DNA from: Streptantibioticus rubrisoli
GTDB lineage: Bacteria > Actinomycetota > Actinomycetes > Streptomycetales > Streptomycetaceae
Length of the DNA: 64,000 nt
Assembly: GCF_024436055.1 (NCBI RefSeq)
Contig: NZ_JANFNH010000009.1
Span: forward strand, 1 to 64,000
Direction of reading: 5' to 3'
The notes beneath the pieces were generated by a model. The model was not told the DNA's origin and did no database searches. It saw only the letters and a list, made by a program, of their open reading frames with translations. Positions 32,997-42,437 of this stretch are shown in pieces (the stretch's first letter is position 1; the number at the start of each line of letters is the position of its first letter). Position numbers and translations under genes: made by a program.

Positions 32997-33821
32997 TCAG
33001 CCGACGCACAGGACGAGCAGGCAGACGTGCACTGGTGACTGCGGGTTCGGCGTGGGATTGGCGCTCGGCGTTGCCGCCCCGGGGTAGCCGGTGGAGACGG
33101 GCGCGGAAGTCTGAGGGGGTGGCGACACCACGGAGTGGGTTCCGCCGGGTGCCGCGGCCATGGGATGTGGCGGCGCAGTAGCCGTCGCGGTGGGGTAGGC
33201 GGCTGGGGCGGGCGGGAGTGCCGTCGCGGTGTCAGGCGCGGCAGGGGCCACGGAGACCGTGGTGTGCTGCTGGGCACCGGGCACTGCCGACGGGCTGGTC
33301 GGGGGATGCGACGAGGGGGAGGCGGTCGGCGGCGCAGACGTGGCGTCGGTGGTGGACATCCGGCTCGCGGTCGGTACGACGGGCTCCGGCGCCGCGGCGG
33401 CCGGTGCGTGGCCGGTCGACGTTCCGCTCGGCAGCGCGGCGATGGTCAGTCCGCCGCCGACGAGCGCGACGGCCGTCGCGGCCGCGGCCCGCCGCCTGTT
33501 CTTCTTCCACTGTGCCAACTGCCGCCGCCGGGCCGCCCGGCCGGGCGTGCTGCGTGCGCCGTACTCGGCGTCACCGTCCGAGCCCGCCGCATCGGCTCCC
33601 GCACCCGTGCTCGCGCCGTCGGCGGTGGGCGCGGCTTGGCTGTCGAAGGCGTCGACATAGCTCGCCACGGTGGCGGGAGACTCCTCGGGGGCCGCGAGCG
33701 CCGCCGCCACCGCGCTGCGGATTCGATCGGCGGGAGGGGCTATGTCCGGGGCGTACGCACCGCACCCTGGACAGACAAGGGCACCGTTGAGGGTCCGGCG
33801 ACATGAGGAGCAGTAGTCCAT
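32997..33821 (-). CDS. SCO2400-like zinc-ribbon protein with one membrane segment
   Basis: A 274-residue protein that opens with MDYCSSCRRTLNGALVCPGCGAYAPD, a four-cysteine zinc ribbon typical of the SCO2400 family of Streptomyces. A basic region (RRRQLAQWKKNRRRA), one transmembrane helix (AAAATAVALVGGGLTIAAL) and a long Pro/Ala/Thr/Ser-rich outer tail ending in the short hydrophobic CLLVLCVG follow. Membrane-anchored with the ribbon in the cytoplasm; role unknown. ATG at 33821. Confidence 0.85.
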   Translation of the reverse strand: MDYCSSCRRTLNGALVCPGCGAYAPDIAPPADRIRSAVAAALAAPEESPATVASYVDAFDSQAAPTADGASTGAGADAAGSDGDAEYGARSTPGRAARRRQLAQWKKNRRRAAAATAVALVGGGLTIAALPSGTSTGHAPAAAAPEPVVPTASRMSTTDATSAPPTASPSSHPPTSPSAVPGAQQHTTVSVAPAAPDTATALPPAPAAYPTATATAPPHPMAAAPGGTHSVVSPPPQTSAPVSTGYPGAATPSANPTPNPQSPVHVCLLVLCVG

Positions 33822-34234
33822 CGCGATCTTCCTGTACCGACTGCGCCGCCAAGGACGCCGACGACCTGTTGACGTTCGCACGCGGGATCGGGCGGCCAGC
33901 AACGCTAACGGCACCTCCCGAAGGCGGTGCGCAGCCCTTGTGACGCTTTTGAAAAGATTGCCTGCCTGCGCCGGACGATGCGGACACGGCGTCACGAACA
34001 GGCGGAAGCAGACACCGCCCGGCACCGGTCAGCTCAAGCGCGCCCTCCCGCTGATCGTCGGACGCGACAAGCGGACCGGCGTGCCGGTGCGGGGCCGTGC
34101 TCGTTCGAACAGTTCACAACACCGGCGTTGGGCTTCGACACGCCGCACGGCCGGATCCACCCGCGCCGCTGTGTCCGTTCCCGTCCGGCGGGGCAGGGAT
34201 TCCACCGATACGCGGCAACCCGGCAGGAGGCAAG
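33822..34234. other. Divergent promoter region
   Basis: Upstream sequence of the leftward SCO2400-like gene and the rightward TPR gene. No gene or strong repeat seen. Confidence 0.4.
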
Positions 34235-35611
34235 GTGGCATCGGACCGGCACGCTCACGCGATGACGTACACGGACGCCGACGCGGCGCGGCACTACGAG
34301 AAGGCGCTGGACGCTCTGCTGTTCTTCCGGGAGGAGATGGCCTCGGAAGTCACCGCGCTGCTCGACGCCTCACCCCGGTCCGCCATGGGAAACGTCTTCC
34401 GCACCTACCTCGGGTTGTTCGGCACGGAGGAGAAGGACGCGGCCGCGGCGGCCGAGGCGTTCCGCGCGTACCAGCGGGACGTGACCGCCGCCGATGTGAC
34501 CCCACGGGAACGCGCGCACATCGAGGCAGCCGACGCCTGGCTGCGCGGCGACCTGCACCGGGCCGGACGGATCCTCGCCGACCTGGTGGTGGCCTATCCG
34601 CTGGACGCCCTCGCCCTCGCGGTGGGACATCACATCGACTTCCTCACCGGAAACGCCGTGCTGCTGCGCGACCGCATCGGCGGTGCGCTGTCCGCCTGGC
34701 CCGAGGACGATCCGCACTTCGGCCCGCTGCTGGGCAAGTACGCGTTCGGCCTGGAGGAGGCAGGCCACTACACCCTGGCCGAACGCACGGGCCTTGAAGC
34801 CGTGGAACGCAACGCACACGATGTCTGGGGCATCCACGCCGTAGTGCACGCCTACGAGATGCAGGGCCGCTACGAGGACGGCATCCGCTACCTCGATGCC
34901 CGTACGGACAACTGGGCTGACGGCAACCTGCTCAAGGTGCACAACTGGTGGCACTACGCCCTGTACATGCTGGAGACCGGCCGTACGGACAAGGTTCTGG
35001 CCGTCTACGACGACGTCGTGCACCACGAGGGTTCGGCCGGGCTGGCGATGGAACTCCTGGACGCCGCGTCGCTGCTGTGGCGGCTGTACCTGGCGGGCGC
35101 GCGGACCGGTGACCGCTGGTCCACGTTGGCCGACGGCTGGGCGCGTCGACAGGCCGGCGCCTACTACGCGTTCAACGACGTCCATGCCGTCATGGCCTAC
35201 GTCGGAGCCGGGCGCATGTCCGAGGCCGAACGACTCATCCGCGACCGGGAAGCCTGGCTGCGGGACGCTGGCACCGGGCCGCACGTCTCCAACGTCCAGA
35301 TGACGTCGGAGATCGGACTGCCGGTGAGCCGGGCACTCGTGGCCTACGGACAGGGGCGCCACGGTGACGCTGTCGACCTGCTGCTCCCGCTGCGGCACCG
35401 CTTCCAGACCTTCGGCGGAAGCCACGCCCAACGCGACGCCCTGCACAGGACGTTGCTGGAGGCGGCCCTGCACGCCGGAAGGCACGACCTGGCCCGCACC
35501 CTGCTGAGCGAACGCATCAACCTGCGCCCACACTGCCCCTACGACCGTGACGCCCAAGCCCGCCTCGCCAAGCGGACGCGCGGCCCGCTGCCGGGCCGCG
35601 TCGGTGCCTAG
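34235..35611 (+). CDS. Tetratricopeptide-repeat protein, TTC38-like
   Basis: A 458-residue all-helical protein. Helix pairs such as YEKALDALLFF, EEAGHYTLAERTGLEAVERNAHDVWGIHAVVHAYEMQGRYEDGIRYL and KVHNWWHYALYMLETGRTDKVLAVYDDVV form degenerate TPRs; HNWWHYALYMLE and the preceding AHDVWGIHAVVHAYEMQGR are characteristic of the TTC38 family. The GTG at 34235 has a strong AGGAGG just upstream; an ATG at 34262 is the alternative. Function unknown; cytoplasmic. Confidence 0.85.
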   Translation: MASDRHAHAMTYTDADAARHYEKALDALLFFREEMASEVTALLDASPRSAMGNVFRTYLGLFGTEEKDAAAAAEAFRAYQRDVTAADVTPRERAHIEAADAWLRGDLHRAGRILADLVVAYPLDALALAVGHHIDFLTGNAVLLRDRIGGALSAWPEDDPHFGPLLGKYAFGLEEAGHYTLAERTGLEAVERNAHDVWGIHAVVHAYEMQGRYEDGIRYLDARTDNWADGNLLKVHNWWHYALYMLETGRTDKVLAVYDDVVHHEGSAGLAMELLDAASLLWRLYLAGARTGDRWSTLADGWARRQAGAYYAFNDVHAVMAYVGAGRMSEAERLIRDREAWLRDAGTGPHVSNVQMTSEIGLPVSRALVAYGQGRHGDAVDLLLPLRHRFQTFGGSHAQRDALHRTLLEAALHAGRHDLARTLLSERINLRPHCPYDRDAQARLAKRTRGPLPGRVGA

Positions 35612-35925
35612 TGCGAGTTGAAGACGACGCTGGAGAAGTGCGCGCCGGACGGCGCGGACTGTCCGGGGCGCAGCCGCGTCGGAGCGCCCTTGCGACGCCT
35701 TCGGGGGTAGACGACGAGCGGTTGCCGCAACCCGTTGCGCGCACCGCGCGCTTCCTGACCCATGTCGAAGCACCGGTGGTCCGGAGGGTTGCGGAGGTAG
35801 TGCGGCTCGCCATGCGGCCCGAGCCAGGCGAACATCCCATCAGCGGCGACCGCCGAGCCGGTGGGGATGGCGATGGCGAGGGACAGCACACTGAGGCCGA
35901 CGACGACCGGACGGAGAAGACGCAT
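35608..35925 (-). CDS. Small secreted protein, unknown function
   Basis: A 105-residue protein with a clear Sec signal peptide (MRLLRP, then VVVGLSVLSLAIAIPTGSAVAA, cleavage near residue 28). The mature part (ADGMFAWLGPHGEPHYLRNPPDHRCFDMGQEARGA) is basic with one cysteine. Its stop codon shares the palindrome CTAG at 35608-35611 with the stop of the convergent TPR gene, so the two reading frames overlap by 4 bp. Confidence 0.75.
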   Translation of the reverse strand: MRLLRPVVVGLSVLSLAIAIPTGSAVAADGMFAWLGPHGEPHYLRNPPDHRCFDMGQEARGARNGLRQPLVVYPRRRRKGAPTRLRPGQSAPSGAHFSSVVFNSH

Positions 35926-36563
35926 TGCCGTGCCTTTCGTGAACGGTGACAACTCCCGGCACCCGAACCAACGGTTCAGCTGATCCAGAAAGACGGCCTG
36001 GACGACCGCCGTCAACGCTCCCGCCCCACCGTCGGCAGCGATCGCCGACGCACCAGCCAGCCCACCGGATGGGTGCCGGAAAGGACCGGAGCGGCAGAAG
36101 CACCTGAACGTTCCCCACGCCGCCCGGGTCGGATACGAGAACGGCAACACACCACGGATACTGCTGCGCGAGCGCCACCGGGCCACCGCTGGGACGCTCC
36201 GATGGCGGCGTTAGTGCACCCGCGGCACGGCAGTGATGCCCGTACGTGCGCGAGACGGCTGGTTTTCTCGGTCCGGCGCCCGCCAGGCGGTGCGCGAACC
36301 GCCACAACCCGAGCCGCGTAGGGGGACCGACAACCAGGCCCTTTCGACCGGGCTTACGAATTTCCGCGACGAATAATCGTTTCTGGAGACGCCACGCACA
36401 AGGGTTTTCGAGCGCAGGTGCTGCTTTCCATGCGTTACTCGAAATCCCTCGAAACACCCAACGCCTATTATCCTACGGGTGGTTCGAGTGGCTTCAGGTT
36501 GAATCTGGTCATTCTTGTCCGCTCTGCTGACAGCCGTCCTATCGCCCTTTTAGCTTTCTCCGC
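35926..36563 (+). promoter_or_regulatory. Long leader of the amino-acid oxidase gene
   Basis: About 640 bp without a recognisable gene. The right half (36310-36560) is noticeably richer in A and T than its surroundings, which suits promoter and leader sequence. Short frames here (for example 36246-36530) show no domain. Repeated TCGAA-type words occur around 36400-36490. Confidence 0.4.
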
Positions 36564-38336
36564 GTGAATAGTGATTCTTCGCGCCTTCTCGGGCGCCGTG
36601 GGTTCATCAGTGCCGCGGCCGCGCTCACCGCCGGGGCAGGAGCCGCCGGGCTCGGTGCCGCGCCCAGCGCTTGGGCGGCGGAGACGGTGGACGACACCAG
36701 CCGTGACCTCGCCCGCAAGCTCCTGCTGGTAGGGGAACGCGGAGAGGACCTCAAGCTCCGCTACCTGGACATCCTCATCGACCGGGGTCTGCCGAAAGCC
36801 ACCAAGCGGAAGAACGTCCTGGTCGTCGGGGCTGGCGTCGCTGGCATGGTCGCCGCAGTCCTGCTCAAGGAGGCTGGGCACCGCGTCACCGTACTGGAAG
36901 CCAACGCCAACCGCGCCGGTGGCCGCATCAAGACGTTCCGGGGAGTCTTCGCCGACAAGACACTGCACGCCGAGGCGGGCGCGATGCGGCTGCCGGACTT
37001 CCATCCGCTGGTCCTCGCGCTCGCCGACAAACTCGGAGTCCGGCGGCGGTTGTTCTACAACGCGGACGTGGCACCCGGCGCCCGCGGCGCGGGAGCGACA
37101 CCGCCCGTGGTCTACGACTCGTTCACCGGACATCGGTGGACCAACGGCAAGCCCACGCAATTCCATGCCCCCGGGGCCACGCAGCGCAGTCTGATCCAGG
37201 TCAACGGCGTCCGGGTGACCCGCGGCCAGTACGCGGCATCGCCGGAAGCGGTCAACCGGACGTTCGGTGCCGCCCTCGCCAGCACGACATCAGCGGCGTT
37301 GGACAAGGCGCTGGCTCCGGTGACGGTGGCGCAGAACGGCACGATCGAGGAGCGGGTGGCCGCGTGGGCGAAGGTCATCCACGACTTCGACGACTACTCC
37401 ACGCACCGCTACCTCGTGGAGTACGCCGGTTGGGACCTGGCCAGGGTCCAGGCTGCGGGCACGCTGGAGAACCTGACCTCGCGGTTGCACTACTCCTTGA
37501 TCCCAACGCTGTTCGACCGAGCCATCATCAACCCGGCGAACCGCTACTGGGAGTTGGAGGGCGGAACGGCGTCGTTGACCGACGCGTTGGCGGCTCGGCT
37601 CAAGGGCGACATCCGGTTCAACCACCGTATGACCAAGCTGACGCAGACAGCGGGTGGTGTGCGGATCGAGACCACGGCGGAGTCCGGCACGGAGGAGTCC
37701 TGCGACGGCGCCCCGCAGGCACCACGGCACACCTTCGAAGCCGACTACGCCATCGTGACCGCACCGTTCTCGGCCGTGCGTTTCTGCGCGTTCGAACCCG
37801 CTCTGTCGTATCCGAAGCGGCGAGCCATCACGGAGCTGCACTACGACTCGGCGACGAAGGTGCTGCTGGAGTTCAAGAACCGGTTCTGGGAGCAGGGAAG
37901 TCAAGGCTTCACCGGTGGTGGCTGTGTCTCCGACAGCCCCAACAGGTTCACGTACTTCCCGTCCGTGGTGGAAGGGGCAAGGGGCGGCGTGGTACTCGCC
38001 TCCTACACATGGTCGGACGACGCCATGCGATGGGACTCGCTCACCGACGGGGAACGGTACGCCTTCGCGCTGGACAACCTCGCTGCGATGTTCGGCGACC
38101 GGGTGCGCGATGAGTTCACCGGCGTGGGCGCCACCCAGTCCTGGGCGCGGGCACGCTACGCGCTGGGGGAGGCGGTCATCTTCACGCCGGGCCAGTTGCA
38201 CGAGCACCACGCACATACCCGTACCGTCGAAGGCCGGGTGCACTTCGCTGGCGAACACACCAGTTTGAAACCCGCGTGGATCGAAGGCTCGCTGGAAAGC
38301 GCGGTGCGCGCCAGCATCGAAGTACACGAACGCTGA
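36564..38336 (+). CDS. Secreted flavin amine oxidase / L-amino-acid oxidase
   Basis: Oxidises amino acids or amines to oxo products, ammonia and hydrogen peroxide. A twin-arginine signal (LGRRGFISAAAALTAGAGAAG, cleavage near AWAAE, residue 38) sends it out folded with FAD. The FAD-binding VLVVGAGVAGMVAAVLLKEAGHRVTVLEA (residues about 84-112) and AGGRIKTFRG follow. The C-terminal GRVHFAGEHTSLKPAWIEGSLESAVRA is the second FAD motif. The overall size (590) and layout fit Streptomyces L-amino-acid oxidases. GTG start at 36564. A LysR gene lies downstream. Confidence 0.9.
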   Translation: MNSDSSRLLGRRGFISAAAALTAGAGAAGLGAAPSAWAAETVDDTSRDLARKLLLVGERGEDLKLRYLDILIDRGLPKATKRKNVLVVGAGVAGMVAAVLLKEAGHRVTVLEANANRAGGRIKTFRGVFADKTLHAEAGAMRLPDFHPLVLALADKLGVRRRLFYNADVAPGARGAGATPPVVYDSFTGHRWTNGKPTQFHAPGATQRSLIQVNGVRVTRGQYAASPEAVNRTFGAALASTTSAALDKALAPVTVAQNGTIEERVAAWAKVIHDFDDYSTHRYLVEYAGWDLARVQAAGTLENLTSRLHYSLIPTLFDRAIINPANRYWELEGGTASLTDALAARLKGDIRFNHRMTKLTQTAGGVRIETTAESGTEESCDGAPQAPRHTFEADYAIVTAPFSAVRFCAFEPALSYPKRRAITELHYDSATKVLLEFKNRFWEQGSQGFTGGGCVSDSPNRFTYFPSVVEGARGGVVLASYTWSDDAMRWDSLTDGERYAFALDNLAAMFGDRVRDEFTGVGATQSWARARYALGEAVIFTPGQLHEHHAHTRTVEGRVHFAGEHTSLKPAWIEGSLESAVRASIEVHER

Positions 38337-38681
38337 GCCACGAGTGCGCCGCGTTTCAGGGCGCTTCTCCTGGATCACCGGGCGGGGCACGGGAAGCCGC
38401 CTGCGACGAGGAGTCCGGCCGGTGGGCGACGGCGGGCTCCTCGTAGCGGGTGATCAGGCCGCGCCACTGCCGGGACTCCGCCAGCAGTGGGCGTGGGCTG
38501 TCCACTTCGCCGTCGCGTACAGCTGCGATGCGGGTGCGGCGGCCGCCTCGGTGACCGCGGTGAGGGGACTCCCTGACCGCAGGCTGGTGGAAGTCCCGCA
38601 TGGCGCCGGATCATTGCTGGGCCGGGCAGCGCCACAACAGGCCGTGGCTGTCCGGGGAGCAGATGATGCGGAGGTGCGTGG
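38337..38681. other. Intergenic stretch, possible trace of a transposase
   Basis: On the minus strand near 38410-38480 a frame reads RQWRGLITRYEE, much like the RQWRGIATRYDK segment near the end of IS5-type transposases. Only a dozen residues match, so this is a weak hint of an old insertion. Otherwise empty. Confidence 0.3.
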
Positions 38682-39641
38682 ATGGACCTGGAACTGCGAC
38701 ACTTGCGGGCGTTGTGCGCGATCGCCGACGCCGGCAGTCTGGGTCGGGCCGCACGGGTCCTGGGGTACTCACAGCAGGCGATGAGCGCCCAACTCGGCCG
38801 GATCGAGCGTTACTTCGGCGAGCCGCTCTTCGAACGCAACGCGTGGGGAGTGGAGCCCACCCGGTGCGGCGCTGAGGTGCTGGCCCAGGCGCGCGATGTA
38901 CTCAGCCGCGCTGATGCGATCCGGCACCGAACCACTGATCGCACGACGGGACCGTGCCGGGTGCTGCGTCTGGCCGCGACCAACTCGCCGGTGCTCTCCG
39001 GCATGGTCGTCCGCATACGCAGTCGTCTGCCGGATCTGGCACTGTCCATCAGCAGCGTCTATGCCTCCTCGGAGATGGTGGAGCTGTTGGAGAAGGGCGA
39101 GTTGGACGCCGCGATCGGTGTGGACTACCCCGGCCGGGAGCTGCGGCACTCCGATGCCGTGGCGCACCGCGGGATCGTCATCGAGCCGTCGTTCGTCGCC
39201 GTACCGGCTCACCACCGGGTGCGGCACCGTATGGAGGTGGCGCTCGCCGAACTGGCCGACGACGCCTGGTTCCTGACCCCCGACGACGGGGCGGGCTGGC
39301 CGGGAGTGTTCTACGAGGCCTGTCGGTCTGCCGGGTTCACTCCCGCCGCGACCCACCAGTTCATCGGTGACCAGCAGCAGTTCCAGAACATGATCGCGGG
39401 CGGGGTGGGAGTCTCCATCGTGCAGGCGACGATGCGGCCCATCTCCGGAGTGCTCGTCAAACCACTGACCGGCACGCCGCTGTGGTGCCGCTATCTGCTC
39501 GCCTGGCGGCGCGAGGACCTGGCCGAGGAAGTCGTGGAGACACTCTTCCGCTCCGCCACCGAGTCCTACCGCGATCTCATCGCGCAGTCGACGCACTTCC
39601 GGGCATGGATGTCACAGACCTACGGGGCGGTCGGCTCGTAG
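38682..39641 (+). CDS. LysR family transcriptional regulator
   Basis: A 319-residue regulator. The N-terminal helix-turn-helix covers residues 3-62 (LELRHLRALCAIADAGSLGRAARVLGYSQQAMSAQLGRIERYFGEPLFER), and a periplasmic-binding-type effector domain follows (LRLAATNSPVLSGMVVRIRSRLPDLALSI, GELDAAIGVDYPG, MIAGGVGVSIVQ). It sits between the amino-acid oxidase and collagenase genes and could control either; the effector is unknown. The ATG at 38682 is the natural start. Confidence 0.93.
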   Translation: MDLELRHLRALCAIADAGSLGRAARVLGYSQQAMSAQLGRIERYFGEPLFERNAWGVEPTRCGAEVLAQARDVLSRADAIRHRTTDRTTGPCRVLRLAATNSPVLSGMVVRIRSRLPDLALSISSVYASSEMVELLEKGELDAAIGVDYPGRELRHSDAVAHRGIVIEPSFVAVPAHHRVRHRMEVALAELADDAWFLTPDDGAGWPGVFYEACRSAGFTPAATHQFIGDQQQFQNMIAGGVGVSIVQATMRPISGVLVKPLTGTPLWCRYLLAWRREDLAEEVVETLFRSATESYRDLIAQSTHFRAWMSQTYGAVGS

Positions 39642-39816
39642 CAGCGGGGGTACGCGCTGCCCTGGTCGGGGAACGGGCCACGGCGGGCCGGATGTTGTGG
39701 GTGGACCGCCACATGTGCTGTCCCTCGGCCCATGGTTGCTGCGGCAGACCGGTGGGAGAGTCTGTCAGGTACCTGATCGGTTCTCGTGGGTACGCGTGAA
39801 TTCACGAGGAGTAGCG

Positions 39817-39876
39817 ATGCGATCCCCCCTGATGCGATCCCCCCTGATGCGATCCCCCCTGATGCGATCCCCCCTG
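39817..39876 (+). repeat. 15-bp tandem repeat x4 over the collagenase start codon
   Basis: Four identical copies of ATGCGATCCCCCCTG start at 39817, 39832, 39847 and 39862. Each encodes MRSPL and offers an in-frame start. The period keeps the frame, so copy-number change would lengthen or shorten the positively charged start of the signal peptide. Confidence 0.95.
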
Positions 39877-41787
39877 TGCAGATCCCTGTCCATCGGCCTG
39901 GCGGCGCTCGCCACGGTCGTCGCCATGGTGGCCACCCCGGCTCTCGCGGCGCCCGGTACGAAGGTCGCCGTCACCGCCCGGAACACCGTGCGACCACTGC
40001 CGCCCACCGGCGCGAGCGCCGTCGCCCCGGACCAGGACGATGTGCAAGCCGTGCCCCTCGCCGCCGACCAACTCCGTCCGCACAGCACGATGACGCGGGC
40101 CGTGCCGCACGCCGCCGCGGCATCCTGTACTCCGGCTGACTTCGGCAGCCGCAGTGGGGCGGCGCTGGTGGCGTTCGTCAAGGCATCGACCGTTGACTGC
40201 GTCAACTCCCTGTTCGGCATCACCGGCAGCGACGCGCACAACGCCTTCCGCGAGGCGCAGATGGCCACCGTGGCCAACGCGTTCAAGAGCGCCTCGGCCG
40301 CGTACCCCGGCAACGACACGACCAGCGTGCAGCAACTGGTCCTCTTCCTGCGCGCTGGCTACTACGTCCAGTACTACGACTCCCGCGATGTCGGCAGCTA
40401 CGGCCGCACGCTGGCAACCGCCGTAGAGGGCGCCCTGGACAAGTTCGTGGCCAGTCGGCACTTCACGGACGTGAGCGAGGCGAACGGCGCCGTCGTCGGC
40501 GAGGCGATCATCCTGACCGACAGCGCCAACGAGCAGGCGCGGTACCTCAGCACCTACAAGCGGGTACTGAACGGCTACCGCAGTTCGTACAACAAGTTCT
40601 CCGCCATGGTGAACGCGGTCAACGACGTCTACACGCCGCTGTTCCGCGGGCACCAGAACCCCGCCTTCGTCAAGGCGGTGACGCGCGATCCCAGCATCAT
40701 CACCACCCTCGACGCCTTCGCGCTGAAGCACCTCAGCCTGCTGGGCACCGCCAACTCCGTGCTGACCTCGAACGCGGGCGCCGAGATGGGGCGCTTCGTA
40801 CAACACACCGCCCTGCAGGCCAAAGTGCGTCCGCTGATGGCGAAGTTGCTCAAGGCATCGAAGATCACCGGACGCACCGCCCCGCTATGGGTCGGCGTGG
40901 CCGAGATGGCCGACTCCTACGACAAGGCGCACTGCACCTACTACAACACCTGCAACCTGACCGCCAAGCTCACCGCCGCCGCGCTGCCGACCACCCATGC
41001 CTGTGACGCGACCCGCACCATCCGGGCGCAGGCGCTGACCGCCGCGGACCTCGCCGCCACCTGCGCCAGCCTGCAGAAACAGGACGGGTACTTCCACAGC
41101 CTCGTCAAGGACAACGGCCCGGTCCCCGGCCAGTACGAGGGGTCCATCCAGGTCGTCGTCTTCGCGAGCAGAACCGACTACCAGACCTACGCCGGGCCGA
41201 TATTCGGCGTCGACACCAACAACGGCGGCATCACCCTGACCGGCGACCCGACCAGCCCCGCCAACCAGGTCCGCTCCCTCACGTACCAGAAGAGCACCGA
41301 CGACGGCTTCGTGGCGCGGATATGGAACCTGAACCACGAGTACACGCACTACCTCGACGGTCGCTACGACATGAAGGGCGACTTCAGCCAGGAGATCACC
41401 GTCCCGGACGTCTGGTGGATCGAGGGCCTGGCCGAGTTCGTCTCCTACAGCTACCGCGGTGTCACCGACACCGAGGCGGTGGCCGAAGCGGCCAAGCACA
41501 CCTACGCGTTGAGCACGCTGTGGCAGAACACCTACGACAACAGTGACGTGACCCGTACCTATCCCTGGGGCTACCTGGCGGTGCGGTACATGTTCGACAA
41601 GCACCCGGACGACATCCAGAAGATGCTCGCCAGGTTCCGCGTCGGCGACTACACGGGCGGCTACGCCGTCTACAACTCCGGCATCGGCAACCGCTACGAC
41701 GCCGACTTCAACACCTGGCTGGACGCCTGCGCGGCGGGTGGCTGCGCCGCACACCAGGGCAAGAGCGGTGCCGCCTCCCGGCACTGA
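39817..41787 (+). CDS. Secreted M9 family collagenase, catalytic part only
   Basis: A zinc protease of the clostridial/Vibrio collagenase family. After the signal peptide (SIGLAALATVVAMVATPALAA) comes an activator-like helical domain, then the peptidase with HEYTHYLDG (HExxH at residues 507-511) and WWIEGLAEFVS (third zinc ligand near residue 540). It ends soon after, so the PKD and collagen-binding C-terminal domains are lacking (656 residues against about 900-1000 for larger members). Four in-frame ATGs, 15 bp apart, begin the gene; only the first (39817) has a ribosome site (GAGGAG). Confidence 0.9.
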   Translation: MRSPLMRSPLMRSPLMRSPLCRSLSIGLAALATVVAMVATPALAAPGTKVAVTARNTVRPLPPTGASAVAPDQDDVQAVPLAADQLRPHSTMTRAVPHAAAASCTPADFGSRSGAALVAFVKASTVDCVNSLFGITGSDAHNAFREAQMATVANAFKSASAAYPGNDTTSVQQLVLFLRAGYYVQYYDSRDVGSYGRTLATAVEGALDKFVASRHFTDVSEANGAVVGEAIILTDSANEQARYLSTYKRVLNGYRSSYNKFSAMVNAVNDVYTPLFRGHQNPAFVKAVTRDPSIITTLDAFALKHLSLLGTANSVLTSNAGAEMGRFVQHTALQAKVRPLMAKLLKASKITGRTAPLWVGVAEMADSYDKAHCTYYNTCNLTAKLTAAALPTTHACDATRTIRAQALTAADLAATCASLQKQDGYFHSLVKDNGPVPGQYEGSIQVVVFASRTDYQTYAGPIFGVDTNNGGITLTGDPTSPANQVRSLTYQKSTDDGFVARIWNLNHEYTHYLDGRYDMKGDFSQEITVPDVWWIEGLAEFVSYSYRGVTDTEAVAEAAKHTYALSTLWQNTYDNSDVTRTYPWGYLAVRYMFDKHPDDIQKMLARFRVGDYTGGYAVYNSGIGNRYDADFNTWLDACAAGGCAAHQGKSGAASRH

Positions 41788-41803
41788 GGTTTCCGGTACG
41801 ACC

Positions 41804-41840
41804 CGGGGCTCCTGGACGGCCGACCCGTCCAGGAGCCCCG
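41804..41840. terminator. Hairpin terminator after the collagenase gene
   Basis: A perfect 15-bp stem, CGGGGCTCCTGGACG (41804-41818) and CGTCCAGGAGCCCCG (41826-41840), with a 7-nt loop, 17 bp after the stop. Confidence 0.88.
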
Positions 41841-41981
41841 CGTGTGTGGAACGGCGGAAACTTTTTCGGCGGACGTGTCGAATCGGCGTGCCGTCGTTCG
41901 ACGTGTATATGACGGGCTGGTCGTCGGGTCCGGGACCAACCGGACCGCAGCCCGAGATGACACAGAACACAGGGAGCAGCG

Positions 41982-42350
41982 ATGAGGTTCTTGATGATGC
42001 ACCGACTTGACGAGAGTGCCCCGGAGGCGTGGAACCCCAGCCAGGAGTTCATCGAGAAGATGGGCGCGTTCATCCAGGACTGGACCGACAAAGGCATCCT
42101 GATCACGGCCGAAGGCGTCCACCCGTCGGAGAGGGGAGCACTGGTCCGCAAGACCAGGGGCGGCGCGATCCGTGCGACGGACGGGCCGTTCACGGAGGCC
42201 AAGGAAGTCATCGGCGGTTTCGCGCTGATCAATGCCGAGGACCGGGCACAGGCCGTGGAGTACGCCCGGCAGTATGCCGATCTGTTCGAGGAGATCGAGG
42301 TCGAGGTGCGGCAGGTCGTCGAGTTCGACGACCTCGCGGCCCAGGGGTGA
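41982..42350 (+). CDS. YciI-like (DGPF domain) protein
   Basis: A 122-residue ferredoxin-fold protein: MRFLMMHRLDESAPEAWNPSQEFIEKMGAF, then the hallmark TDGPFTEAKEVIGGFALINAEDRAQAVEYAR. Such proteins are often encoded next to ECF sigma factors (DGPF family), but none is adjacent. The ATG at 41982 follows an AGGGAGCAG site. Function unknown. Confidence 0.9.
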   Translation: MRFLMMHRLDESAPEAWNPSQEFIEKMGAFIQDWTDKGILITAEGVHPSERGALVRKTRGGAIRATDGPFTEAKEVIGGFALINAEDRAQAVEYARQYADLFEEIEVEVRQVVEFDDLAAQG

Positions 42351-42437
42351 CCGGGCGTCCGATTGCGGCCGCTGGTCGCTGAAGGGTCGGTCCGCCCGTG
42401 AGGGCGGGCGGACCAGCACCCCTCATCGGCGGCCGGG

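Noticed and set aside
38410..38480. IS5 transposase remnant
   Set aside because: A dozen residues resemble RQWRGIATRYDK, but no inverted repeat or second motif supports it; kept only as a note in the intergenic entry.
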